This document shows, piece by piece, positions 1 to 9,080 of a DNA stretch of 23,602 bases (positions are counted from its first letter, which is position 1; every line of letters begins with the position of its first letter). Position numbers and translations under genes: made by a program. Source of the stretch: Tissierella_B sp964485455 (GTDB taxonomy: Bacteria; Bacillota; Clostridia; Tissierellales; Tissierellaceae). The notes beneath the pieces are model-generated. The model had not been told where the DNA came from, did not search any database, and saw nothing but the letters and a program-made list of their open reading frames with translations. The stretch is taken from the NCBI GenBank assembly GCA_964485455.1, contig CAZAJU010000030.1, positions 1 to 23,602 of the forward strand, given 5' to 3'.

Positions 1-410
1 TAGGAATAGTTCAATTCAGCATGATTTTAAGTGCTCAGATAGCAGTCACAAACGCGGCTAGGGAAGGTGCTAGACAGGCTTCGTTGGGGGCAGAAAAATC
101 AACTGTAAGAACAGTTGAAATTACGAAAGATGAATTTATAACATTACAACCAGTCGAAAAAATTGTTAATGATGCTATTGGAGGCCATAAATATTTGAAT
201 TTAACAGATATGACAGTTACTTTAACTGGTAACACAATTGGGTCACCAGTAAATGTGAAAGTTGATAACGTTTATGTAACAACAATTGTTCCGGTTCCTA
301 GTTTTGATAACTTTTCTCCTGGTAGTTCTAATATAATTGATGAAAATACTAATTTCAGGTTAGATGCAACGTCAGAGATGAGATTGGAAAGAAAAAGACT
401 CGTGGAATAA
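1..410 (+). CDS. TadE-like pseudopilin, 5' end missing
   Basis: This is the C-terminal part of a TadE-like minor pilin or pseudopilin of a Tad/Flp pilus system. The reading frame is open from base 3, upstream of the first ATG at 21, and the protein therefore starts outside the window. The upstream codons read G-I-V-Q-F-S and run into the segment TNAAREGARQAS, the characteristic TadE motif that directly follows the N-terminal membrane helix (family knowledge). The rest is a polar domain of about 100 residues, expected outside the membrane. A TadG-like gene follows 42 bases downstream, and the rest of the Tad machinery comes after it. Family assignment rests on the motif and on context. The exact role in the pilus is inferred. 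Confidence 0.8.
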   Translation, partial: GIVQFSMILSAQIAVTNAAREGARQASLGAEKSTVRTVEITKDEFITLQPVEKIVNDAIGGHKYLNLTDMTVTLTGNTIGSPVNVKVDNVYVTTIVPVPSFDNFSPGSSNIIDENTNFRLDATSEMRLERKRLVE

Positions 411-452
411 AACCTGAACAAGTTGAATCACATAACACTTGGAGTGATATAT

Positions 453-1508
453 ATGTTAAGTTTAATTAAAAAGATAATTAATAATCAGGAAGGACAATCG
501 CTTATTCTACTCTCAATAGGAATAGCTGTTTTTCTAGGATTCGCAGCAATCACAGTAGATTATGGCTATTTAGCATGGCAAAGAAGAGAATTACAGAATG
601 CTGCTGATGCAGCTGCTTTAGCTGCTGCTTGGGAGCTACCTAATGGTGATGTTGTAACCGAAGCACGAAAATATGCAAATAACCATGTTCAAGATAGTTT
701 CTTAAGTGCTGAAAAGGTATTGAATAGTAGAGGTGTTAATGTAAAGGTGAGTAAAGAATACCCGAGGTTATTTGGGATGATTTTTAAGTTTTTTGATAAA
801 AATGCAGCTTCAAGCGATATTATTAGTGCGGAAGCAACCGCTCAGAAAACTATGACATGGGGACTTGATCTACTTCCATTAATTGATTTAGACGTTTATC
901 CAGTGCAAGATCCGAAATTCCCTGACGATCCAAGTAAGCAAATACCCAGCCCTGAAATGAGAGAAAAATCTCTTAGTGAGTTTACAACTTTTATGAAGAA
1001 TAGAGCAAAGTCCACAAATGTAAACCAAAATAGAGTAACTTTATGGCAAAAAAACGACATAAGTGGTAATTTTGGTTTAGTAACACTAACGAATACTAAT
1101 GATGAAAAACCAGAGCCATCATTGATTGATATAATAAACCAAAAATATAAATTAAACTTACTAAACGATGGTCTTTATGGTAGAGTGTTTAAAACCGGCC
1201 ATGGTCAAATTTCAAGTGTTGAGACATCGAATAATGATTTAAGCAAAAGATTAAGTAAAAATGGCAGAAAAGGTTATATATTTGTAGTACTACCTTCAGC
1301 AGTGCAACTAAAAAATAATGGTCAACCTGAAAATTTGATGAATATTAGTGAGAAACAGTATATTCTTCTTTATTTGACTGATATGAATTTAGATATAAAT
1401 AATAAAAAAATCGATGGGAGAATTGAAGGAGTCTATAATATTTGGAATAATGAGTTTCCAAATATGGAAGATAATATCGTAGACGAAAATGTGGTTCTAA
1501 TAAAATAA
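453..1508 (+). CDS. TadG-like pilus accessory membrane protein
   Basis: This 351-residue protein begins with a short basic stretch (LIKKIINNQEGQS), then a hydrophobic helix at about residues 16-38, then the segment QRRELQNAADAAALAAAWEL. That arrangement is typical of the N-terminus of TadG-like Flp pilus proteins (family knowledge). The remaining ~280 residues are polar and probably extracytoplasmic. I see no vWA metal-site motif, which full-length TadG proteins often carry. In this locus that domain is on a separate gene (6753-8718). The ATG at 453 is preferred because GGAGTGAT lies 4 bases before it. An in-frame TTG at 423 has no such site. It sits between the TadE-like gene and cpaB. Inferred role: envelope anchor or accessory of the pilus. 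Confidence 0.75.
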   Translation: MLSLIKKIINNQEGQSLILLSIGIAVFLGFAAITVDYGYLAWQRRELQNAADAAALAAAWELPNGDVVTEARKYANNHVQDSFLSAEKVLNSRGVNVKVSKEYPRLFGMIFKFFDKNAASSDIISAEATAQKTMTWGLDLLPLIDLDVYPVQDPKFPDDPSKQIPSPEMREKSLSEFTTFMKNRAKSTNVNQNRVTLWQKNDISGNFGLVTLTNTNDEKPEPSLIDIINQKYKLNLLNDGLYGRVFKTGHGQISSVETSNNDLSKRLSKNGRKGYIFVVLPSAVQLKNNGQPENLMNISEKQYILLYLTDMNLDINNKKIDGRIEGVYNIWNNEFPNMEDNIVDENVVLIK

Positions 1509-1529
1509 ATCAAGAAAGAGGTGCAGTCT

Positions 1530-2285
1530 ATGAAAGTAAATAAACGGATACTCTTAATTGGAGTACTGCTAGGTCTAGTAACAGTATTTTTTCTTAATAG
1601 GTACATCAATTCATTAGGCAAATCTGAAGTAGCAGCTGCTACCTCTTTTGTGGATGTTGTAGTTGCAGCCAAGTCAATCCCTGAGCATGTGAAGATTACA
1701 GAGGACATGGTTACCATATCATCAGTACCTGATGAATCCCTTCACCCCGACGCGTTTACTACACTTGATAAAGTTGTTGGGGGGATTAGTAGATCGGAAA
1801 TAATCAAAGGTGAACAAATTTTATCAGGAAGAATTGCATCGGATGAAATAAAGGCAACACTCTCTTACCAGATACCTGAAAATATGAGAGCAATGACTAT
1901 CCCAGTTAATGAGGTTTCAGGTGTTGCCAACTATATTGATGTAGGAGACAAAGTAGATATTATAGCTACCTATAGCTTACAAGGTAAAGATGGAACAGGA
2001 GCAGAAAAAGATGTTTCTATGACTTATACTCAACTTCAGAATATTGAGGTCATTGCACTTGGAAGTCTTAAGGCACATGCTACAGAAGAAACCGAAGATA
2101 AAGTAGAAATAGTAGAACAACCATCTACAATAACAATTCTTTTAAATCCAGATCAAGCAGAGGTAGTTGCATGGGCAACTGTAAATGGAAGCTTCCATCT
2201 AACACTTAGAAGCCCAATAGATAATAATAAGATTCAGCTAAATCATTACGGAAATGACAATTTTGAATCCTTTAGAGCGAGGTGA
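1530..2285 (+). CDS. cpaB: Flp pilus assembly protein CpaB/RcpC
   Basis: CpaB (RcpC) is an accessory protein of Tad/Flp pilus biogenesis. This copy has 251 residues. It starts with one hydrophobic helix at about residues 6-24 (signal anchor). A SAF-like domain follows at about residues 40-110, including AAKSIPEHVKITEDMV and the GGISRSEIIKGEQIL stretch. A C-terminal RcpC-type domain follows, containing RAMTIPVNEVSGVANYIDVG and ending near ITILLNPDQAEVVAWA. In Gram-negative systems CpaB sits next to a secretin gene. Here cpaE follows directly, with no secretin, which fits a monoderm cell. ATG 1530 is chosen because AGAGGTG lies just upstream. The GTG at 1521 overlaps that site. Assignment is secure; function in monoderms is poorly defined. 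Confidence 0.88.
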   Translation: MKVNKRILLIGVLLGLVTVFFLNRYINSLGKSEVAAATSFVDVVVAAKSIPEHVKITEDMVTISSVPDESLHPDAFTTLDKVVGGISRSEIIKGEQILSGRIASDEIKATLSYQIPENMRAMTIPVNEVSGVANYIDVGDKVDIIATYSLQGKDGTGAEKDVSMTYTQLQNIEVIALGSLKAHATEETEDKVEIVEQPSTITILLNPDQAEVVAWATVNGSFHLTLRSPIDNNKIQLNHYGNDNFESFRAR

Positions 2286-2290
2286 TTGAT

Positions 2291-3466
2291 GTGGATAAAA
2301 TAAAAGTGCTATTAATAGAAAAATCTAGTGAGGACAGAAATCTAATATCAGAAACCCTCTCAAAGGTAGACTATATGACTCTTGTAGGGGAAGCAGAAAA
2401 TCCAGAGGAAGCTAACTATTTTATAAATGACAACTACCCTAACGTAATAATAATAGGCACAAATCTTGATTTGGATAGACATACATTTGCTCAATCCATA
2501 TCAACTGAATTCCCTGATATAGCTGTCATAATGATTGAAAATGAATTGAAAGAAGATACGATGTATAAAGCTATATTTGCTGGAGCTAAGGATGTAATCA
2601 TATCACCATTTACTTCATCAAAACTAGTAGATTCAATTTATAGAGTGGCAGAACTTGTAAAAGAAAAGAATTTAGTGCACCGGGATGCACCTGTTAAGCA
2701 AAGAAGGAGAGCAAGTCGGGGACATGTTATCACTGTGTTTAGCACTAAAGGTGGAGTTGGGAAGACGTTCATATCCACTAACCTAGCAGTATCACTTGCT
2801 AAAGATTCAGAAAAAAGAGTATGTCTTGTAGATTTGGATTTGGATTTCGGAAATACTGTACTTGCTCTAAATATGGTACCAAAGTTTACAATTCTTGATA
2901 TTGTAGATGACATTAGAAACATTGATCAAGATATTATTGAATCATATCTTATTCCACATGAATCAGGAATTAAGGTTCTTCCAGCAAATCCAAGACCTCA
3001 GATTAATGAGTTTATCAACTCTGAGCATATAGAAATAATCTTAAGAGCACTTCAAGGAGCATTCGACTATATAGTAGTAGATATGCCAGCAAGGTTCTAT
3101 GAACCAGTTAATCCAGCATTTCAAGTTGCAGACATACTCTTAATGATTACCACCCCAGAAATTTCTGCCGTAAGAAATATAAAAGCTTCTATTCAGACCC
3201 TACATGAGCTTAATTTTCCAAAGTCAAAGATTAAGGTGGTCTTGAATAAAGCAGATTCAAGTGGTCAAATAAAGAGTAAAGACGTTGAAAGTACATTAAA
3301 TCAAAGTCTTTATAGCGTAATAGAAGCTGATTACAAGCAAGCTATGCTATCTTTAAATAGTGGAATTCCTGTGACTGTATCCAAACCAAAGAGTCCAATC
3401 AGTAAAGCCTTTGGAATCTTGGCAAACAAAATCTATTCAGAATTTAAGGAAAATGGTGTTAAATAG
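2291..3466 (+). CDS. cpaE: Pilus assembly ATPase CpaE/TadZ (receiver-like + MinD/ParA domain)
   Basis: CpaE/TadZ is a MinD/ParA-type ATPase thought to localise the Tad pilus machine at the membrane. This 391-residue protein has a receiver-like N-terminal domain (about residues 1-115) followed by a basic linker (KQRRRASRGH). A P-loop ATPase domain then starts with VFSTKGGVGKT, a deviant Walker A carrying the signature lysine. Further ATPase motifs are VCLVDLDLDFGN and YIVVDMPA. The receiver appears non-phosphorylatable: the strand that should end in the acceptor Asp reads NVIIIGTNLD. The usual Lys-Pro near the end is replaced in DVIISPF. GTG 2291 is the likely start, because GAGGTG at 2279-2284 precedes it. 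This Shine-Dalgarno overlaps the cpaB stop, suggesting translational coupling. Confidence 0.88.
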   Translation: MDKIKVLLIEKSSEDRNLISETLSKVDYMTLVGEAENPEEANYFINDNYPNVIIIGTNLDLDRHTFAQSISTEFPDIAVIMIENELKEDTMYKAIFAGAKDVIISPFTSSKLVDSIYRVAELVKEKNLVHRDAPVKQRRRASRGHVITVFSTKGGVGKTFISTNLAVSLAKDSEKRVCLVDLDLDFGNTVLALNMVPKFTILDIVDDIRNIDQDIIESYLIPHESGIKVLPANPRPQINEFINSEHIEIILRALQGAFDYIVVDMPARFYEPVNPAFQVADILLMITTPEISAVRNIKASIQTLHELNFPKSKIKVVLNKADSSGQIKSKDVESTLNQSLYSVIEADYKQAMLSLNSGIPVTVSKPKSPISKAFGILANKIYSEFKENGVK

Positions 3467-3478
3467 GAGGTGTAACTT

Positions 3479-4843
3479 ATGGCTAACGGGGGATTTAGTT
3501 TTAAAGGAATACAGCATAGAGAAACTTTACAAAATAATAATACTGTAGCCACAGAAGCACTTTCTAAAAAGAGAAAAGAAATTGATGAGATTGCAACTGA
3601 GGTATTGGCTAAGGTAATAGAAAATATTACTACAGAAAATAAAAGTGAACTGCAAAGAAAGATTGTATTGGAAGATACCAATAGAATTATAAATGAAATA
3701 TTGTTTGAAGCAAAGAGAAACCTTTCCTTTAGTGATAAGCAAAAAGTTGCAAATTATGTAATGGATGAAATATTTGGTTATGGGCCCATAACACCACTTA
3801 TTAACGATGCAACGATTACTGAAATTATGGTAAATGGACCAGATGATGTATTTGTAGAAAGAAGTGGTAAGATTATAAGGGTTGAAAATTCATTTAGGGA
3901 TAATATCCATATTATGCACACCATTGATAAAATAATTTCTCCATTAGGTAGACGTGTAGATGAAAGTTCACCAATGGTAGATGGTCGTCTCCCTGATGGT
4001 TCTCGTGTTAATGTAATTATTCCTCCATTATCTATAAAGGGACCAACTATAACCATAAGAAAGTTTGCAGTGGATCCATATACCCTGGAGGACTTAATAA
4101 CCTTTGGTACACTTAATCAAGATATGGCAAAGTTGATAAAGGCTTGTGTAAGAGGTAGGATAAATATCCTAGTGGCTGGTGGTACAGGTAGTGGTAAAAC
4201 TACACTTCTAAACGTAGTATCTGGCTTTATACCTGAAAACGAAAGAATAATTACCATAGAGGATGCTGCAGAGCTTCAACTTCAACAAGAACATGTTGTA
4301 ACCCTTGAAAGCAGACCACCTAATATAGAAGGCAAGGGACAGATAGCTATTCGTGAACTAGTTATTAACTCACTACGTATGAGACCTGATAGAATAATAG
4401 TAGGAGAGGTTAGAGGGGGAGAAGCCCTTGATATGCTGCAAGCCATGAACACAGGTCATGATGGTTCCATAACTACTATACACGCCAATAGCCCAAGGGA
4501 CAGTCTTGCAAGACTGGAAACTATGGTTATGATGTCAGGTATGGAATTACCTTCAAAGGCCATAAGAGAGCAGATTTCATCAGCTATTAATTTAATAATT
4601 TATGTAGCTAGATTTACAGATGGAACTAGAAAGGTAGTTAAAGTTTCTGAAATCACAGGTATGGAAGGAGAAACCATAACATTACAGGATCTTTATATAT
4701 TTAATCAAGAGGGTTTTGATGAAGGAGGTTCAGTTATTGGTAAGCATGTTCCTACTGGAATAGTTCCTACTTTCACTGAAAAATTAAAGGCATATGGGGA
4801 AACCATACCAAGTTCAGTATTTGCTCCTGATAGGAGGTTATAG
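3479..4843 (+). CDS. cpaF: Pilus assembly / secretion ATPase CpaF (TadA)
   Basis: This is the hexameric secretion ATPase that powers Flp pilus assembly, of the VirB11/PulE-type T2SSE family, acting at the cytoplasmic face of the membrane. It has 454 residues, normal for CpaF. An N-terminal helical domain includes the family segment IFGYGPITPLI and later GRRVDESSPMVDGRLPDGSR. The Walker A motif GGTGSGKT is at residues 234-241. The Asp/Glu box follows as ITIEDAAELQL. Walker B is RIIVGEVRGGEALDML, and the His box is GSITTIHANSPRDSLARLE. All catalytic elements look intact. AGGAGGTG precedes ATG 3479. The gene lies 12 bases after cpaE and is followed immediately by tadB. Confidence 0.95.
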   Translation: MANGGFSFKGIQHRETLQNNNTVATEALSKKRKEIDEIATEVLAKVIENITTENKSELQRKIVLEDTNRIINEILFEAKRNLSFSDKQKVANYVMDEIFGYGPITPLINDATITEIMVNGPDDVFVERSGKIIRVENSFRDNIHIMHTIDKIISPLGRRVDESSPMVDGRLPDGSRVNVIIPPLSIKGPTITIRKFAVDPYTLEDLITFGTLNQDMAKLIKACVRGRINILVAGGTGSGKTTLLNVVSGFIPENERIITIEDAAELQLQQEHVVTLESRPPNIEGKGQIAIRELVINSLRMRPDRIIVGEVRGGEALDMLQAMNTGHDGSITTIHANSPRDSLARLETMVMMSGMELPSKAIREQISSAINLIIYVARFTDGTRKVVKVSEITGMEGETITLQDLYIFNQEGFDEGGSVIGKHVPTGIVPTFTEKLKAYGETIPSSVFAPDRRL

Positions 4844-4844
4844 T

Positions 4845-5804
4845 ATGCTCTATTTTGTACTAATCCTAGCATTTATATCTGTATTCATCATTGTATTAGG
4901 TGTTTACAACCTGGTTTTTTCAAATAGAATAGAAGTTATAAATCGACTAGATATGTATACTAAAGATGAGGAGTATTACCAACAATTTGAAAATATAAGC
5001 CTAAAGGAGGCCATGATTAATCTAATTGGCTCTATAAGTCGTAAAATTTCAAAAAAATCCTCAATGGAAGACAAAAGGCGGAAACTTAACCAGGCTTATA
5101 TAATGATGAGAGTAGAGGAGTTTATAGGAATTTCTATAATTACTGCTCTGGTTTTAGCCCTTTTGATTTATTTAGCTACAAGAAATATTTTTATACCAAT
5201 AATAGGCCTCTTGATAGGCTATAAGCTTCCTGATTTATTTGTTTCATCTATTAAGAAGAAAAGAATGAGAAAACTCAATTCACAACTTCCTGATTCCTTA
5301 TCTATAATTTCTAATGGATTAAGGGCAGGTTTTAGCTTTACCCAGGCTATGAGTGTAGCTGCAAATGAATTGGATAGTCCTATAAGAGATGAATTCATGA
5401 GAGTAATAAGAGATAATTCAATCGGTAAGACTATGGATGAAGCTTTGATGGATTTTTCTGATAGAACAGATGATGAAGACGTTGATATGTTCATTACTGC
5501 CCTTATCATTCAGAGAAAGGTAGGAGGAAATCTAGCTGAAATCCTTGATACAATAGCTAATACAATAAGAGATAGAATGAGGATTAGAGGTGAGGTTAAA
5601 ACCCTTACTGCTCAGGGTAGGATTTCGGCAATAATCATTTCTGCATTACCATTTTTCGTAGCTATAATGATATTTTTTATGAATAGGGAATATATATTGG
5701 AGTTATTTAAAAATCAAATAGGTATAGTAATGGTTATAGCAGCTGTAGTAATGCAAGCTATAGGTATCTTTATAATAATGAAAATGGCAAATATTGAAAT
5801 CTAA
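4845..5804 (+). CDS. tadB: Tad pilus inner-membrane platform protein TadB
   Basis: TadB is one of two paralogous T2SSF-domain membrane proteins that form the platform on which CpaF acts. This one has 319 residues. It has an N-terminal helix (residues 1-25), a paired hydrophobic segment at about 90-130 (IITALVLALLIYLA and IIGLLIGYKLPDLF), a cytoplasmic T2SSF domain and two C-terminal helices. The T2SSF domain includes LPDSLSIISNGLRAGFSFTQAM and later QRKVGGNLAEILDTIANTIRDR, the typical signature with its conserved GGNLAE-like loop. The ATG at 4845 lies one base after the cpaF stop. Its AGGAGG site falls inside the last cpaF codons, indicating translational coupling. Assignment as TadB rather than TadC is from order. 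Confidence 0.9.
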   Translation: MLYFVLILAFISVFIIVLGVYNLVFSNRIEVINRLDMYTKDEEYYQQFENISLKEAMINLIGSISRKISKKSSMEDKRRKLNQAYIMMRVEEFIGISIITALVLALLIYLATRNIFIPIIGLLIGYKLPDLFVSSIKKKRMRKLNSQLPDSLSIISNGLRAGFSFTQAMSVAANELDSPIRDEFMRVIRDNSIGKTMDEALMDFSDRTDDEDVDMFITALIIQRKVGGNLAEILDTIANTIRDRMRIRGEVKTLTAQGRISAIIISALPFFVAIMIFFMNREYILELFKNQIGIVMVIAAVVMQAIGIFIIMKMANIEI

Positions 5805-5816
5805 GAAGGTGAGATT

Positions 5817-6737
5817 ATGGAAATTTTAGTATATCTTCTGGTAATTGCTACAGTTAGCTTTTTGGTATTGGTTATTCATGGCTTTGCATTCAATAGAAGA
5901 GAAGAAGTTTTGTCAAGGCTGGACGATGTACGAGAGATGTTCAATGACCCAGATGAAGATACTACTATGCATAAGTCCTTCAATGATAGAATAATACGAC
6001 CTGCTTATCAAAAATTTACATTGTTTATTGGTAAAGTAACACCATATGGTGTCAAGCAAAGTCTAGAACAGACTCTAGCTCATGCAGGTACACCAAATAA
6101 TATGAATGTTAATAGGCTTATAACGATGATGATTATGTCAGGTGTTGTATTTGTTGCTTTTTCTTATTTGTTTTATAAGTCAATTAATAGCAATATGAAT
6201 ATATTAATGGTTATAGTTATAGGAATCCTGGGTTTTATGATCCCATTATATATATTAAGGGCTAAAGCAAGGTCAAGGCAGACTAAAATACAGAAATCTT
6301 TACCTGATATGTTGGATTTAATATTTGTTAGTGTTGAAGCAGGTCTTGGTTTCGATATGGCATTAAAGAGAACTACTGAAAAGATGCCAGGTCCATTGTC
6401 TGAAGAAATAAACCGTGCATTGGATGAAGTAAACAAGGGTAGAGATAGGGTGGAAGCCTTGAGGGGAATCGTTTATAGAACTGGAGTTGAAGACTTATCC
6501 AGCTTCATTACTGCTGTTATACAATCAGAACAATTGGGTAGTAATATAGCAAATATGCTAAGGGTTCAGTCCAAATCCATGAGGCAGAAAAGGAGACAAA
6601 GAGCTGAGGAAAAGGCTATGAAGGTTCCGGTTAAGATGCTATTTCCACTAGTCTTCTTTATGCTTCCTGCCTTATTCATCGTAATTCTAGGCCCTGCTAT
6701 GATAAGAATTGTAAATATTTTAGGTGATATGTTCTAA
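5817..6737 (+). CDS. tadC: Tad pilus inner-membrane platform protein TadC
   Basis: TadC is the partner of TadB in the Tad/Flp membrane platform. The 306-residue protein has an N-terminal helix (residues 1-22), two central hydrophobic segments at about 98-146, a T2SSF domain and a C-terminal hydrophobic segment (MLFPLVFFMLPALFIVILGP). Within the T2SSF domain, LPDMLDLIFVSVEAGLGFDMAL and SSFITAVIQSEQLGSNIANML are the recognised repeats (AGLGFDMAL parallels AGFSFTQAM in TadB). RQKRRQRAEEKAMKVPVKMLFP is the usual TadC ending. AGAAGGTGAG precedes ATG 5817. The gene starts 12 bases after tadB and is followed 15 bases later by the vWA gene. Confidence 0.9.
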   Translation: MEILVYLLVIATVSFLVLVIHGFAFNRREEVLSRLDDVREMFNDPDEDTTMHKSFNDRIIRPAYQKFTLFIGKVTPYGVKQSLEQTLAHAGTPNNMNVNRLITMMIMSGVVFVAFSYLFYKSINSNMNILMVIVIGILGFMIPLYILRAKARSRQTKIQKSLPDMLDLIFVSVEAGLGFDMALKRTTEKMPGPLSEEINRALDEVNKGRDRVEALRGIVYRTGVEDLSSFITAVIQSEQLGSNIANMLRVQSKSMRQKRRQRAEEKAMKVPVKMLFPLVFFMLPALFIVILGPAMIRIVNILGDMF

Positions 6738-6752
6738 ATTGGGGTGATACTT

Positions 6753-8718
6753 TTGAGGAGACTAATTATTGTACTATTGATTTTATCATTTGGTATTTCA
6801 TCATATGCTCGACCATTAAGTGACTTAAACTCAGAAACCTTGGCAGTATCACTAGTAATAGATACCTCAGGAAGTATGGCGCAGACGGACCCTCAAAGAC
6901 TTCGAGAGTCTGTTGCGAATGTTTTTATAGATTATCTGAATCCAGAGGATTACTTAGGTGTTATTACCTTTAATAGTTCTGTGGATTTAGTCGTGCCTAT
7001 GCAGCAACTTAAGGATAATGCTATTAGAGCATCTATCAAACAAACTTTAATACCAAAACTTGAAGGAAATGCTGATACTGATTATAAAGCTGCACTAGAT
7101 GAAGCAAATAAACAATTACAAGGCTTATTTAACCCTGATGCAACGAAGATTATAATTTTCCTAACTGATGGGGAGCCTGATCCAGATCCAGTTAATATTT
7201 CAAATAACACTGAGCGTATGGCAAACTATATGAATGGATTGTGGAAAGCGTAGCTAGTATTGCTAAGAATGGATATCCTGTATACTCCATAGGCTTTAGC
7301 GATGGAATAGATGTTGAGGTCTTAAACAGAATTGCTACGGAGACCCAAGGTGATGTTAGGATATTTAAAGATGCTGCAGAGCTTGATGCAAATTTAATCC
7401 AACTACTAAAATCAAGGGAAACTATAGTAGAGGAACTCCTTGCACCACCTGTAACTACTAGTGAAGTGGTTTCCAATGTAAAACCTATACTTACATCAGA
7501 CTTCTGGCTAAAACAGGAGGGCTATCGTAATGGTGAAGAAGCAGTAGTCAGTGCTTCTCTAATTGTAGGAAATAACAGAATTAATAGTGGTAAGGATTTA
7601 GTCGTAAAGCAATTTCAGCTGCTCTTAAATTATGAAAGTGGGGAAGAAATCTCAGTAAACTTATTTGATGATGGGAATACATCTCATAGTGATATAAGAT
7701 CCAACGATGGTATTTGGTCCAATAAGATGTTATTTAATAACAATGGCAAGGCTACTGCAAAGCTTATCATGTCTGGAACTCTTAAGGGTGAGGAATTACT
7801 TCTAGAAAAGGAAATTGGAGAATTTGTAGTTGGTGACCCTGGAAATATTTATATTGAAACATATGAGAAAGATTTGTGGGTAAAGGATGGAGATAGACTT
7901 AATATACCTATAAGGTTTAATAATCAGTCATCCTTTAAAGAAACTATATTTATCGAAGTAGATGAAGGGTTTGGTAGTATAGTCCAAAAGCAAATTGAAT
8001 TGGAACCACAATCTGATGTAGAGATGGAACTTAATATAGACTTAAACCCAAATCTGGAGAGAAAGCTTCATAACTTTACTATAAGTATTAAAACAAAGAA
8101 TAACAACACTATAATCGATATGGAAGCTCTAGAATACAATGTAGAAATAGTATCCTCAATGGAAAGCGTAAAAAGAAACCTACGAACAATTGCCCCAGTA
8201 ATCATACCTGTATTAGGAATATTAGTAGGTTTGCCTTTAGCAATATTCTTACTTGGAATCCTATTATATGTAATATTGGTTAAACAACAGCTGAATGTCC
8301 ATGGAACTTTGACTTATTGGGAAGGTATTAATCCAGAAAATAAAGTGGAGCTTAATTTATCTTCTTTAAAGAAAGATAAAGTTATAATAACTTTGGACTC
8401 AAAGAAAATAGGTGATTTTAAATTAGTGGGTAGTAGATTTAATTACAATATTGAAATATCTAGAGAATTATCTAAAAAATCTAGTAAATTCATATAGGGT
8501 GGAAATCACTTTTTTCAAAGAAGGAAATATCAGAGTTAATTGTAAGGACCACACAACCTGGAATTATAGAGCATGATGGAGATATATTTACAAAGATGAA
8601 TCTTTATGATGAAGATGAATTTGTTTCTGGTGAATTTACCTTTAAATACATGAAGCCAAAATCAAAACATTTAAAGGAATCTGATGAAGGAAAGAATATA
8701 CTGGAGGGTAGAGTATGA
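6753..8718 (+). pseudogene. vWA-domain membrane protein, two frame breaks
   Basis: Read across two frame changes this is one protein of about 655 residues. Frame one (6753-7253) has a signal peptide (RLIIVLLILSFGISSYA) and a vWA domain with the metal-site motifs DTSGSM and LTDGEPD. It stops at TAG 7251, but the domain continues in the -1 frame from 7244 (ESVASIAKNGYPVYSIGFSDGI). Frame two ends at TAG 8495 after a Ca-rich-looking extracellular region and a transmembrane helix (APVIIPVLGILVGLPLAIFL). Frame three, again -1, is open from 8488 to TGA 8718, whose last bases overlap the ATG of the DUF192 gene. Each break is explained by one missing base. Start TTG 6753 follows GGGGTG by 6 bases; GTG 6744 is inside that site. 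It is either a real pseudogene or carries sequence errors. vWA proteins are common in Tad loci. Confidence 0.8.
8488..8718 (+). other. Displaced C-terminal reading frame of the vWA gene
   Basis: This open stretch of about 76 codons lacks its own start and ribosome binding site but has coding character: acidic and lysine-rich residues, including EISELIVRTTQPGIIEHDGD and KYMKPKSKHLKESDEG. Upstream in this frame there are stops at 8473, 8482 and 8485, so the change from the previous frame must fall between 8488 and 8497. The TGA at 8716-8718 overlaps the next gene's ATG (8715), a typical coupled junction. That is the best evidence that this segment is the true C-terminus of the vWA protein. Confidence 0.65.
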
Positions 8719-9080
8719 TATATTATATTAATAATCTATCCAAGGGGAATATGCTATTAGATAATGTAAGAATTGCTAATAGCTTTTTTTCTAGGTTAAA
8801 AGGTTTATTAGAAGTTGAGAGATTAGAGGTTGGACAAGGCCTTATAATAACACCATGCAACTCAATCCACACCTTTGGTATGAAATTTCCAATAGATGTT
8901 GCTTTTGTTGATAAAAATCATGTTGTAATCCATATTATGGCAAATATACCTTCGGGGAAAATTAGTCCCATAGTAAAAGGAGCTAAATATGTTATAGAAG
9001 CTAGGGCCGGGGAATATAATGCAAAGAATTTAGAAGTAGGGGATAAAATAGAAATAGGAGATTATTCTAAGATGGAATAA
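8715..9080 (+). CDS. DUF192 family protein
   Basis: This 121-residue protein matches the DUF192 (COG1430) family, whose function is not established. The diagnostic parts are SRLKGLLEVERLEVGQGLII near the N-terminus and CNSIHTFGMKFPIDVAFVDK in the middle. VIEARAGEYNAKNLEVGDKIEI follows at the C-terminus. The length is normal for the family. I see no signal peptide, so this copy is probably cytoplasmic, although many relatives are exported. The ATG at 8715 is preceded by GGAGGGTAG and overlaps the stop of the vWA frame, so it is probably translationally coupled and is the last gene of the pilus operon. DUF192 genes are found next to Tad genes in other bacteria (general knowledge). The 3' end overlaps mnmH by 14 bases in convergent orientation. 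Confidence 0.85.
   Translation: MIYYINNLSKGNMLLDNVRIANSFFSRLKGLLEVERLEVGQGLIITPCNSIHTFGMKFPIDVAFVDKNHVVIHIMANIPSGKISPIVKGAKYVIEARAGEYNAKNLEVGDKIEIGDYSKME

Noticed and set aside
7236..7254. Programmed -1 ribosomal frameshift in the vWA gene
   Set aside because: No heptamer of the X-XXY-YYZ type is in the right frame at the first break, and the second break also lacks one. A lost base is the simpler explanation.
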